A stretch of DNA of 64,000 nucleotides from Scolanthus callimorphus (taxonomy: Eukaryota > Cnidaria > Anthozoa > Actiniaria > Edwardsiidae), in contig CM066922.1 in assembly GCA_033964015.1 (NCBI GenBank), positions 20,136,507 to 20,200,506 on the forward strand, read 5' to 3'. The notes below the pieces were generated by a model. That model was not told the DNA's origin. It saw only the letters and a program-made list of their open reading frames with translations, and made no database searches. The translations under genes and the position numbers were made by a program. Below are positions 31,112 to 42,490 of this stretch, in pieces. How positions within the stretch are numbered: the stretch's first letter is position 1; each line of letters opens with the position of its first letter.

Positions 31112-34002
31112 GGGTCATTCCCACGTCAAATCGACCAAAGCCGTAAATTGACCCTCTCCGATTTCCATAATATTCACATTTTGAGTGCCTTTCAAGGTCA
31201 ATAACACGATTCCAAAATTTCAGCTTCAAGGACTTAATAGTTTTCGAGATACAGGCACATGAAATTTGTCGACCACGCCCCTTTTGTATTTTTGCTTAGT
31301 GAAACTCCAATTTTGAGTGGCTGGCAACCCCGCCCGCATCATAACAAGCCGCAAAAACGTATTTGTTTGGTAAACTGTACTACTCACACTTCCCATAACA
31401 GCCATTAAAGCCACCCTATAAGTCTTTGAATGTGTTGTTTTTTCACGCCAAACATCGGTCCAAAATGCATCTCATTATCTCAGGGTGATATTTTCTGTAA
31501 ATATTTTTTTGCCAAATGTTACGTTTTTGTACAACATGCATTTTTATAATGTTATATGGGTGGTGAACAACCAGCAGTATGAGTGGTGACGACTTAGCGG
31601 GTTTGTTTCTGCTTATTTCGAGGCTTTTGAAAACGCACAGTGGCAAAAGTCCTAAAATTACCATATTTTCGGGCTTAAGAATCGGACGGTTGACAGTTAA
31701 TGTAGACCGCGATATTTGAACTAGATATTCTTTCATTCTTATTTCGTACGTATACAATTCATAACACCTATGTCGAACTCCTTCACTGTCAAACAATCAG
31801 AGGAATAAATCATGTTTCGACAATGAAATTAACAACATTATGAAAAATTTATGTAATTAGTCAGATAAGGCTAGTATGACACCAAAACTCTTTCTTGTGT
31901 CTCATGAATACTCCTTAGAACTCTACAGTTTAAAGTCTATATCATTTTGAAAGCCTGAGCTATGGAATTATGTGAACGAGTAACAACGACTCTGTTTTCT
32001 ACTAAAATTGACTACTTAAATCAGATGTGACTCCCAGTCATTGCTCGCAGGGTAGCCCATACAGCTTGATAGACGCTTGGCAGTACCACCAATGCCGTCG
32101 CATGGGCTTTTCCCATGGCCAAGACAAAGATTTAGGAAGCTCTTATGTTTTATTGGCCCGAACAGCCGTACAAGGTTGCTTTTAGATAAGGCATCACTGA
32201 CGTAATCACGGAATGGATCGTCATTGTATCGTGATGTTTCAGACAGTCTGAAATCACGCATGTGTTAAAGTGTTCGAGCTTATGTGGTATTTATATATAA
32301 AACGAGCTGGAGTCCACCCTTGTACACCCATATGCGATTTGAAGTGTCGAAATAGGCACTTCATCAAGGGTACCGTGTCTATAACTACAATATAGACACT
32401 CATTAATTAAACATGAGTGTCTTCATCGTAGTTATCAACACGGCACGTGACCAATATAGGGTTCACCCATTGGTCACAAACCTTATGAATAATTCATGAA
32501 TTTTAGAACTGATTTTCTGAAATAGGATGAAGCGTCGCTTGACTGTTGATCCAGTTGTAGGCCTGCGCAGCTTCCTGTTAAATTAAGCGAAAGATCTCAA
32601 AACGTCGAACAGGACAACCACCTCTCCTTTGTTTTACATTTGTTAAATAAGCGGATTGCCCTTTCGCAGCAGTAAAGTGGCGTGAGATCGGAGGGATTCA
32701 TGTAGCTGTACATAAAGTGGAATTCAGAGAGTGTCGAGTGTCTTGTTTTTGAGTTTTCTTCTCGTTTCGATTGGCTGGGCATCGCGACATTGCTCTTCGA
32801 GCCAATCAAAAATCAAACAAAATGATTTTTACTTACGATTAGTCCTGCAGTCGTCAGTGTTTTCTTGGTTCAAGGCTAAACGCAAATCGTAATTACTTTG
32901 TTTCCCCTGGATGCTTCATGAATGGGTTTTGCGCTAATCTGCGAAATCTGTCTAATGATTATTGTCTAACATCTATATTTTGCTCGCAATAATATTACAA
33001 ATGAAGAGTCCAAGGTAACTTTCGCCTGTTAATTGTTATACATTGACGTGGTAATCAAGAAAATCAATCGTTTTTCAGTTTTCCGTAATTCGAAACAGAG
33101 TGAAATTAACGCTTTTTGTTTATTTATTTTTAATTAATTCATTTCTACAGTGCAATGCTATGTCACCAAGATTGTTTACATGATTTAATATGATAAACTA
33201 AAAAGAAATCCCAATACCTGCAAAAATTATAAAATTAGTTCTATTAATATGTGTCTTTGCTGCATTTCCATTTCAAACCACGGTGAATTTCATTGTCGAA
33301 CCATGGATTATTCCTCTGATTGTTTGGCAGTGAAGGAGTTCGACATAGGTGTTACGAATTTGTATACGTAAGAAATAAAGACAAAGGAATATCTAGTTCA
33401 AATATCGCGATCTACATTAACTGTCAACCGTCCGATTCTTAAGCCCGAAAATATGGTAATTTTAGGACTTTTGCCACTGTGCGTTTTCAAAAGCCTCGAA
33501 ATAAGCAGAAACAAACCCGCTAAGTCGTCACCACTCATACTGCTGGTTGTTCACCACCCACATAACATTATACGAATGCATGTTGTACAAAAACGTAACA
33601 TTTGGTAAAAAAATCTTTACAGAAAATATCACCCTGAGATAATGAGATGCATTTTGGACCGATGTTTGGCGTGAAAAAACAACACATTCAAAGACTTATA
33701 GGGTGGCTTTAATGGCTTTTATGGAAGTGTGAGTAGTACAGTTTACCAAACAAATACGTTTTTGCGGCTTGTTATGATGCGAGCGGGGTTGCCAGCCACT
33801 CAAAATTGGAGTTTCACTAAGCAAAAATACAAAAGGGCGTGGTCGACAAATTTCATGTGCCTGTATCTCGAAAACTATTAAGTCCTTGAAGCTGAAATTT
33901 TGGAATCGTGTTATTGACCTTGAAAGGCACTCAAAATGTGAATTTTATGGAAATCGGAGAGGGTCAATTTACGGCATTGGTCGATTTGACGTGGAATGAC
34001 CC
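31112..34002. mobile_element. 2.9 kb foldback transposon with ~720-bp terminal inverted repeats
   Basis: Left arm 31112-~31835 starts GGGTCATTCC. The right arm, ~33285-34002, is its near-identical reverse complement ending GGAATGACCC. ATAA flanks both sides (31108-31111, 34003-34006). The 1.45 kb centre holds a minus-strand open frame (32261-32016) with the motif GHGKSPCDGIGGTAKR and a palindrome at about 32367-32445. It sits inside the 5' flank shared by the three BTB-Kelch units: the flank resumes at 34021 with GGTGACCCGGCCTTCTGTTC. No transposase of full length is seen. Superfamily not assigned. Confidence 0.88.
32016..32261 (-). CDS. remnant ORF inside foldback element, GHGKSPCDGIGG motif
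   Basis: An 81-codon frame. The stretch FLNLCLGHGKSPCDGIGGTA looks like conserved protein rather than chance translation. I recall similar HGKxPCDGxGGxxKR strings in uncharacterised invertebrate proteins, but cannot name a family. It may be the last trace of the protein encoded by an autonomous relative of this element. Confidence 0.35.
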   Translation of the reverse strand: MRDFRLSETSRYNDDPFRDYVSDALSKSNLVRLFGPIKHKSFLNLCLGHGKSPCDGIGGTAKRLSSCMGYPASNDWESHLI

Positions 34003-34020
34003 ATAATGGCGCGCCAATTT

Positions 34021-34080
34021 TTCCAGGTGACCCGGCCTTCTGTTCGACACAGGTATCCCAACACTGGGACACTCGCGGAG
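34021..34080 (-). promoter_or_regulatory. conserved 5' flank of BTB-Kelch unit 1
   Basis: CCAGGTGACCCGGCCTTCTG followed by TTCGACACAGGTATCCCAA is preserved here, at 44965-45005 and at 58499-58538, each upstream of a BTB-Kelch ATG. This suggests duplicated promoter or 5'UTR sequence. In unit 1 it is now 3 kb from the ATG. Confidence 0.5.
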
Positions 34081-34394
34081 ATTAAATTCTTAGGGGGTGA
34101 AGAGGTTGGCAATTGAATGTTAACATTTAAACAGCCTAAAAACCAAAGAGAAAACACCAGCTAGTTTGTGGTGCAACGTTCCACAGAAACTTTCATCCTG
34201 CGAATTTTTCAGTACCAAAAATGACACCAAGAATTTAAAATTACTGAGACCAAGAAAATAAAATTTATTTCAGCAGCTAACAATGTACCTCCATAGCAAG
34301 TTTGTTTCATATTCTGTACTCGATTATTTTTCATCTCAGAACCCCTAAAAATATTGGATCCCTGATTTTAACCCCAAAAAAATTATGATGGTCA

Positions 34395-34793
34395 TAGACA
34401 GACAGACAGATTTATTTGGCAGAATATAACAAGAACAGCTCTACATAAGTGTTAGTCCAAATGTGTGGCTCCAAAAAATATCCATACCGCCCCCCCCCCC
34501 CCCCCCCCCCGACGGAAGGGTGTTGAAAAGTGACCCCCCACCCCTCTGGAATTTCCAATCCCTGCCATGGGGGGCATGGATAATTTCTGGAAACACACAA
34601 TAACTATTTACAGTGACGTTCACCCGAGGACTTTAAAAATCTGGAGACTGCCTTTGAATGGCGAAATTTACTGAATTCTCCCATGAGAAATACAGTAAAT
34701 TAATGTATGACAGTCGTCTTGTTTTTTTTTCCCAGGAGACGGAGCGAAAAATCTTGAGACTCCCAGAAAAAACTGGGAGAGTTGACGTCCCTG
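34395..34793. repeat. repeat patch: GACA tract, poly-C run, R1 copy
   Basis: GACAGACAGACAGATTTATT at about 34397 resembles a LINE/SINE tail. A C run of about 21 bases lies at 34490-34510. 34620-34793 is an inverted R1 copy ending GTTGACGTCCCTG. No gene. Confidence 0.6.
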
Positions 34794-34999
34794 TATTACT
34801 ATATAGCTATAACTATTTGCATATTATATAATTTATTGTAATATTTTGGGTCTTTTACTGAAGCATCAAAAGCAAATATAGCTACGTCATTTGCATGTTT
34901 CTTTTGGAGCTATCATATCGGTAAAATTGTTTATGTACTATCCAACCGAATGTAGGGAGTACCATCCCCCTCCCCCTTACTTATGCTTGATTATCCGTG

Positions 35000-35400
35000 A
35001 GGTTCACAATTTTTTTCAGACTTCATTACATTTCGCTAATCTTGTAGTTTGATTTTCAAAATTGTGGTGTACTTTGCACACAAAAAGAACAAAATACAAA
35101 CGATACTAGACTCAGATGGTGCTACCTCCCCCTCCCCCCTGGAAAATTCCTGGATCCATTCTAAATGTGTTGGGCTAAATACAAGAACTGTATACTTTTT
35201 ATGCATTACAACTCACACTAGTGTGAGACAACCAATTTCCAAAATAAACAAAAGCAACCTCTAATGAAGACTCTGAGAAATGAGACTGGCCATCCTCAAT
35301 TTATTTGTACAACCTGTGGGCCAGTCCGTTTATTTTATTATGTACAACTATCTAAATAAATGATGATGACACTATTATTGATGGTGACCTACAAATTAAC
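35000..35400. repeat. 3' flank of BTB-Kelch unit 2, separated from its gene
   Basis: Collinear with 28720-29060 (downstream of copy 1) and 56140-56340 (downstream of copy 3): CTTGTAGTTTGATTTTCAAA, CACACTAGTGTGA and CTCTAATGAAGA landmarks. The sequence that should follow toward copy 2 resumes only near 42800, so about 7 kb has been inserted. Confidence 0.65.
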
Positions 35401-35637
35401 CCTTGGACTACTGAAACATTTTCCAAAAATCCTTCTTTTTGGGGGGCAAACAGACACACCCCTGACCATTTTTGCCCAATTACTGTGTTTCCTGTGTTTT
35501 ATGGAAGGGAAGGCTGGGGCTTCTTGTAGAGGTTTCCTACTGACACACAAATTCTTTTCCATTGACAGGAAGCCATCAAACACTTTAGACATCTGAAAAA
35601 TGTCTTAAAATACAACCAACATTCCACTCAGAAAGAG

Positions 35638-35955
35638 GCCATAGGACATCATTAAAGAGCCTGTGTCAGCCACTCCTTTGTTAGTTTTTGTTGTATATCA
35701 CAAGACAACAACAACAACAACAACAAAATCTTTATTTGTACTTTTTTTGCAGTTACATTTGGTTATAAAAGAGATAGTTAAGGTAAGGCAGGCAGGTAGT
35801 TTATAGGTGCAAAATCTGACATAAAATAGTTTGTACAGGCAACCTAGAGTAGCACTAGACTAATCGAGCTAGGGTGCGCTTAAGATTGGAGGCCATAGGA
35901 CATCATTAAAGAGCCTGTGTCAGCCACTCCTTTGTTAGTTTTTGTTGTATATAGA
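35638..35955. mobile_element. short retroposon tail flanked by a 62-bp direct repeat
   Basis: GGCCATAGGACATCATTAAA through TTTTTGTTGTATAT occurs twice, nearly identical (35638-35699 and 35890-35951). Between them is a block starting ACAACAACAACAACAACAAC then AAAATCTTTATTTG. Read on the minus strand, this is an AATAAA-bearing 3' end with a TTG-repeat tail typical of LINE/SINE insertions. The flanking duplication is unusually long for a target site. Confidence 0.6.
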
Positions 35956-36006
35956 CAAGACCAATTGTAGAAATCTCTAATAATAAACATCTAAAAGCAA
36001 AGTTTC

Positions 36007-37757
36007 GTGACTGTGTTGAACTCGGGTCGTTGTCGTGACGCCTTTCTCGCCACGTGCTTACGGAAATCTGCTTTCTCGCGGCTTCCTATAACTTTGAACT
36101 CCGTTCGGTCAATTTGCCTGGTTTCACCAACACGGACCCAGACTTACTCTCCAGATGGGAGCCTACGTCAGCCGCTGCTCGGCGATTTCTGGAACTAAAC
36201 GCGCAAAATTGCGGGGACTTTTTGAAACGAGCGTGACATCCGAGTTATTTAGATTTGATAGTCCATTTTAATTAATTCCATTTCTCATGTTTCTTTCAGA
36301 CAATGCAGCCTTGTCTCGACTGCGCACAGAACTGCGGAGGTCTCTTCGCTCTGCCTATAGCCTTGGAACATTTAGTAATTTGAGGACTCGGTTCCGATCG
36401 TACCTATTATTTGTCTCTATTTTCGACTCACTCCGGCACCGGCTGCGTTGGATACAGTGTGCCTTTACGTGCAATTTTTGAGCCGTACACTTAGTCCTCC
36501 TTCTATTAGGAATTATCTTAGCGGGGTCAGGTTATTGCATTTGTTTCTAGGGTTTGCTTATAAGTATAGCAAGGATTTTGTAGTTTCTCTAGCCCGCGGG
36601 GTATTGCTAGAAAGGCTTCTCATACCGTTTGTAGGGCCCCGCCGGTTACGCCAGCTATTTTGTTTAAGCTCTCTCAAACATTCGATTTCGCTCATGACCC
36701 GTTGTCTAGCACGCTACACTGTGCATTTTTATTTTCGTTTTTCCTTATGGCGCACCTCGCTAATATCGTTCCTACGTCGGCGGCGCAATTTGACCCTTCG
36801 CGTCATCTCTCGAGGAGGAATGTTGCCGTTAACAAGCACGGTCTTTTTGTCACTTTTTACCATACCAAAACTATTCAGTTTGGCGAGCGCACATTACGTA
36901 TTCCTTTATTACCCATTCCGGGTTCTCCGCTCTGTCCTGTCGCTGCTTATCAACGTATGTACCTGCTAAGTCTCGGGGCGCATTGTTTTTGGTTCCTTCA
37001 GCGCACGGGTACACTCCTCTCACTAAGCGACGCATGGTCGCGGAGTTCCGCCGCCATCTTAGCGCCGCGGGTATTTCAGACGCGCATAGCTACCGTGGGC
37101 ATTCTTTCCGTCGAGGTGCCGCCTCTTGGGCGTTTAACTTGGGGGTGCCCGGTGAAATCATACAGTTGTACGGCGACTGGTCAAGCGATGCTTATAAGGT
37201 TTATTTAGAAGTTGATGACGAGGCCAAACTGTGTTTGGCTGATCGCTTTCGTTCCTCTCTTCTCTCGCGCTCTTCTTTTTAGTCCCTTTTTCGGTTTCTT
37301 TTTGGCCGCGTGGTTTGGTGGCAGAGAGGTTTATTGTCGGTAGATTAGAGTTTGTATTTGATCTTGATAATAAACTTCTCTTTGTGCCAAAACGAAAAAG
37401 TGTGTGTTCTTGCATCTCACGCGATCAGCTGGGAATTTCCTCCCTTTGGACACGTGTTCAAAGGGATTAATTGCCTGATTGACGTGTGACGTCACATGCA
37501 TATATAAGAGTGCGCTCGTTAGTTTAAAATCAGAGTTGAGATATCAAGTCAGATAGACAAGAGACAACAAGCAGTGTGTACTACTAAAGCTTTTATTCCC
37601 GCCCTCCCACCCAGGGATATATATTGTATAGGGTGGCAGAGAGGTTTATTGTCGGTAGATTAGAGTTTGTATTTGATCTTGATATAAACTTCTCTTTGTG
37701 CCAAACGAAAAAGTGTGTGTTCTTGCATCTCACGCGATCAGCTGGGAATTACGTGTG
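36007..37757 (+). mobile_element. degenerate tyrosine-recombinase (DIRS/Ngaro-type) retroelement, 3' part
   Basis: 36054-36236 encodes the end of an RNase H/reverse transcriptase polyprotein (NFELRSVNLPGFTNTDPDLL, then SRW). 36287-37282 encodes a tyrosine recombinase in at least four frames, with shifts near 36450, 36630 and 36975. Conserved parts are PSIRNYLSGVRLLH, RGHSFRRGAASWAFNLGVP, YGDWSSDAYKVYL. The Tyr nucleophile context and HxxR are present. The first catalytic Arg position appears to be His (MAHLANIVP). Downstream, a ~123-bp segment starting GGTGGCAGAGAGGTTTATTG is directly repeated (about 37318-37440 and 37634-37757), matching the split direct repeats of Ngaro/PAT elements. The 5' end and most of the RT are missing. 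A 38-bp direct repeat (AAATCTCTAATAATAAACAT core) flanks the unit. Confidence 0.78.
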
Positions 37758-37780
37758 GAAATCTCTAATAATAAACATCT

Positions 37781-38809
37781 ATTCTATTCTCTTTCGCTTC
37801 GCTCAGGCGAATAGAAAATATTTATAGTTTATACAGTAATGACTGACAACTGTATGAGGAGGATCGCACCTGTATGGGCCGGCATGCTTTATTATTTAGA
37901 CAGATTTTAATATACAGAATATACAGAATTTGCGTCTGGATGTCTATACAGAAGTAAACTAATGTAGACTCTTTAAGAACCCCTCAAACCCAGTACGTCA
38001 GCACTAAGAGCAAAAAGTATATCGTATACTGCATGGTGCTTAAGGACAATTAAGATTTGCACTCAATGGAGTAACCAGTAATTACAGTTTGTGTTTGTGT
38101 GCAGTCATATTAACAAGTAAATATCAATATACAAATAAGCATAATTACTCTCTTGGAAAAAAACCGTACCATATTATCCAGATAGTCGGTGGATAGTCTA
38201 AGTACGAGAAAATTTAAAGTGCTAGTGAAGTTACATAAATTACAAAATTCCCTTAAAAAAGCTAAGGACTAAACCTAGTAGAAGTACAAACCATGATACG
38301 CTGCCCGATACGAAAACCCGGGATAAACCCTGTGGGACAAAACCCGGGAACGTATTCCTCGTTCAAATGCAACGTATTCAGCCTCGAGGATTAAAGCTTT
38401 ACACTAAGTTATACTAACTAAAAATTCCGAACTGTTTTTAACCACCGGATTGGATGCCAGGAAAGCGGATAATAAATACTAATATATATTTACGTTTCAT
38501 AAACCTGACAAAAAATGCAGTGCAATAATCGTATACGAAATGACAATATAAGAACAATTATCCCAAGAAATAATCTACATTGTAAATCACCTGCATGGAA
38601 TTATAATGTATATAATGAGCACATTTTCCAACTACTCTTGGCCCGTTGGAAAATATTATCGATTCTTACAATGAACAGGGAAAAAATTAGCCCCGGTTGA
38701 TAACAGGAATGTGCGATGTCAAGTGAACAGCAACTGTTAAGGAGTGGTATATAAGAGAATAGCGATTCCCGAAGGGAATTACGTCATACACATAACAACA
38801 AGAAATTCT
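37781..38809. mobile_element. Helitron-like non-autonomous element, unit 1 of a tandem pair
   Basis: Starts ATTCTATTCTCTTTCGCTTC and ends CATAACAACAAGAAATTCT. The first ~105 and last ~115 bases are almost identical to those of the next unit (38810-42605), but the middle is unrelated. A subterminal hairpin ATTCCCGAAGGGAAT lies about 35 bases before the right end. The insertion falls between ACATCT and AAAAGC, an arrangement preserved uninterrupted at 35985-36000. Head-to-tail tandem copies, a 3' hairpin and little or no target duplication resemble Helitron/Helentron-derived elements. This assignment is tentative. No ORF. Confidence 0.55.
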
Positions 38810-39389
38810 ATTCTATTCTCTTTCGCTTCGCTCAGGCGAATAGAAAATATTTCTAGTTTATACAGTAATGACTGACAACTGTATGAGGAGGATCGCACCT
38901 GTATGGGCATATTTCAAGACCAAAAGTGTGGGGTTGTATACAGGGATAATAAACTGCAATATGAAGAGAAAATAAAAGCTATTGTTGAATATTTTCGTTC
39001 AACACGACTATCAGATTTCCCAGCCGCCGTGTTTCTTGATCATCCAGCTGTCTGGATACTGTTAACAGCAGCCGATGCACCTCCTATCCTTGACAAGTGT
39101 AAACCAAACTGAAAATGCTACATGAATATCCTGAAGAGCACATCTTGGTCTTGCATGTAGGTCACCTCAAAGGTTGGTCCTGTATACCGTGGAGTCTCCT
39201 TGCGACAGAGAAAGAAAAAGGAAAACATGAGAACGTAAATGTAAAACTTGTATTTTTTGATGCAGGGTCAAACCATAATTAATTAACTAGATATAGCCGA
39301 GTCAGAAAATAACTAATAATCGTACACCGCGGCTACGTTGATCGTTCCGTCAGATAGCTTGCATTATCACTAAGTCATATACTGTGTAC

Positions 39390-39890
39390 AATATCATTCA
39401 GCCATATGGACTACATTCAGCCATACGGGCTACATTCAACCATACGGGTTATGTTGCCATACAGCCATACTAGCTATATTGCCATACAGCTATACGGGTT
39501 GTAACGTGATTTTCAGCCATACGGGCGATACATAATCTTTCACCATACGGGCTACATTATTTTTAAGCCATACGGGCTACATTATTTTTCAGCCATACGG
39601 GCTACATTATTTTTCAGCCATACGGGCTACATTATTTTTCAGCCATACGGGCTACATTATTTTTTCAGCCATACGGGCTACATCATCATCCAGCCATAGA
39701 GCGGCGCATAATCATTCAGCCATAAAGACTACATTATTTCTCAGCCATACGGGCTACATTATTTTTCAGTCATACGGGCTACATCATCATCCAACCATAC
39801 GAGCGGCGCATAATCATTCAGCCATAGACTACATTATTTTTCAGCCATACGGGTTACATCATCATCCAGCCACACGAGGGCTACGACTAC
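39390..39890. repeat. CATACGGGC minisatellite
   Basis: About 18 imperfect copies built on TTTTTCAGCCATACGGGCTA followed by CATTA (25 bp), with a longer variant including CATCATCATCCAGCCA. Spacing varies from about 19 to 33 bases. Lies inside the Helitron-like unit 2. Confidence 0.85.
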
Positions 39891-39899
39891 GTTATAACA

Positions 39900-42490
39900 T
39901 ACCGTGTTAATTACCGTTTAACCGAACTAAGTACCAACGCGTGGAAATTGTATTGACTAATTATTAATATGGTCTTAAAACCAGAGTGCGCGGACCAAAA
40001 ATGAATAAACAGGTATGAAATTTCAAAAATGTGTAAAACAGAAATTCAAGGTGCTCCAAGGGAAATAATACAGGCCAAAAAATTGCAGACATTCCCTTAA
40101 AGAATGTGTCAAGACAAAAATCTACAAATATTAGCGAACGGCAAACGTCTCAATGAAAAAACTGACCAAGCGAGAGGTAAATATGAGCACAATAAGGTAT
40201 AGCGAGATGCCCAGTCAAGACGTGTGTACAACATCTGAATATAGTGTGTTAAAATATACAGTCTAGAACGAAATCTGGAAAAATACCCAAACATCAAAAT
40301 TCTGGATGCAAACTGAGAAAATCTGCAAACTGATTGTGAAGCGCGCAACCCAATGAATCTCAAAAATAACATTATTTAGATAACACAAACTGTGTTTCCT
40401 TTATGCACAATAAAAGATGCATTTTAAACTACATTTCATTTTAAACATAACAAAATAAAAGACTCATCAGCGTATATGATCAAAAATAAAGTACATGCAT
40501 ATGTCAATTCAATTCAATTTTAAATTATAGTATTTCACACTCTTTGTATCATTTTATTTAACTACATTGTTTACAAGATCAAATTTGGAGGAGTCTAACA
40601 CAAAAACCTGAACCTCCACAGGCGAAAACACAAAACGTCCGAATGGAAAAATGAAATAAATAGGCCTGGTGTAAACAAAACACCCTAGAAAATGAGCAAA
40701 CTACAATTTAAACTAATGTAAAACTAATACAGACAACGATCATCAATGGTAAAAACTGATAGACTAACAAATCCCAATTGCGAGAGGAAATGACAATGCA
40801 AAAGACACAAGAAAGGAAAAAACTTACCAACTACGGGGGCGCTAGGGACGAGTGAAAAGTATAAGCCCTATAATACCGCTACCGAAAATAACAATATGCA
40901 GGCTTGCCTTCAAGATTATGAATTGCATACAAAAGACGTATCTATCCCCGCTTGGTTTTACCGAATGATAACTCCAATTGATGCCTAATGTAACCACTGG
41001 ATAGTCTGTGCTTAGAGATCAAAAGAGATATATATGTAAGGTACTCGCACGTCCAAATCAGAGCACACAATAAAAGAAAGCTGAGAGAAATCATGGTATA
41101 ATAGTATGATGACCACCGAAGAACCTAAAGCTGAGGAGCGAAAAAATTAAGTTAACGGAAACGGTGCTAAAGAATAAACCAAAAACAAACACGAGTGAAT
41201 ATGAATGGGATACAATGCAATACTCACGTGTGCCAATCAGCGCGCACATAACGAGAAAAACAGGAACTGTTACAGGGACTCATCACAAATTTAGTCGAAA
41301 TAAATATCCAAATAAAGGGAATTCAAGCCCCATATGAATACCCTAAGGAACTGAGTATATACAGAAAAATATATATGTGGTTACAGCCTGAATCAATATC
41401 AAGTTGTGTGGATGTGTGAGCAAACCGTTGGTAGTAACATTAAGATAAACATACCAATGTTACGTTGAAAAAACTAAGTTTCTGAACATAACATTAGTTC
41501 GCATACCTTTAAAACTATACTCTAGAACCATAGCCATAGAACGAAATATTCACCACAGTTAGAGGGGAAGACAACCAAATTAATGTAACTCAGGAAAAAC
41601 GCTAGAGCCAAAATTAGAATCTGTACACAAAGAAATTGTAACTGAGAAAACGCTGCTAGTCAATGATATAAATTGAATGACAAACCGTGATCAGTAGTTG
41701 TATTCACATGTCGCTGTGGTGAACCAATCGCAATCAAATAGAGCATTGTGGCTTTGTGCTTTTACAATCTAGCTGTCGATAAAACCCGCCAGATATATTA
41801 ATAGGGTTTCCATTAAAACTCGTTCACAACTCGTTCACATTTAAGAACAAATACTTATCTTCAATTGGGCAGCAACATTGGAAATTTCAACAATATACAA
41901 TACTTGGTTGACCGAGCTGCCGCACTGGAAACATACTCCCGCCTGGTTTGTTACGGAATAGACTTGACTCTTCCCTGGACGTCACAATCACCACACCGAA
42001 AACTTGAATGACTTTGGGTCTCAAAACTCCCAGTTAAGAGGCCTGTAGCTTTTCCTTGTCTCGTCGCTATCCATAGCAGCTAGAATAGAATCGTAGTGCT
42101 TGATTGTCTGCATCTCGTGCTTCCCAAGAATCAATAATCCTGATTTTCGTGTTCATTTCTTTAAGCAACTTATAGTACTGATGAATAGAGCGCTTAGTCA
42201 GGATAAAACGAGATTCTTCTAAGACGTTTATGCTTTTGAGAGATGCGTGAAAACTTCTAAAACTGAATTTAGAATTACGTTCGTATCACAGGTTGTGAAA
42301 ACTAACAGAAAACCGAAAATTGGCCTTCTTAAGTTCTAGAAGCGCTTAACCAACAGTATCTTAGGCCTGGCAAAACTTAGGTCTAGGTGTTGCTTAATTT
42401 CTCAATCCTAAAACGAAAAAGTCACGAAAACATCCAAGTCCTTCTTGTAACGTTTGAATCTTCTAAATTCTCCTCGGAATCTGACATGCC
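39900..42490. other. A-rich non-coding interior of mobile unit 2
   Basis: Long A-rich stretch with frequent stops in all frames. I see no exon, RNA gene or internal repeat. Probably element-internal or captured sequence. Confidence 0.4.

Noticed and set aside
31443..31796. A 117-codon open frame in the left arm of the 2.9 kb foldback element
   Set aside because: The mirrored right arm does not preserve the frame, and the peptide has no recognisable features.
38903..39112. A 69-codon open frame in mobile unit 2 as a transposon gene
   Set aside because: Starts inside the element's conserved end and has no recognisable domain; kept only as a note.
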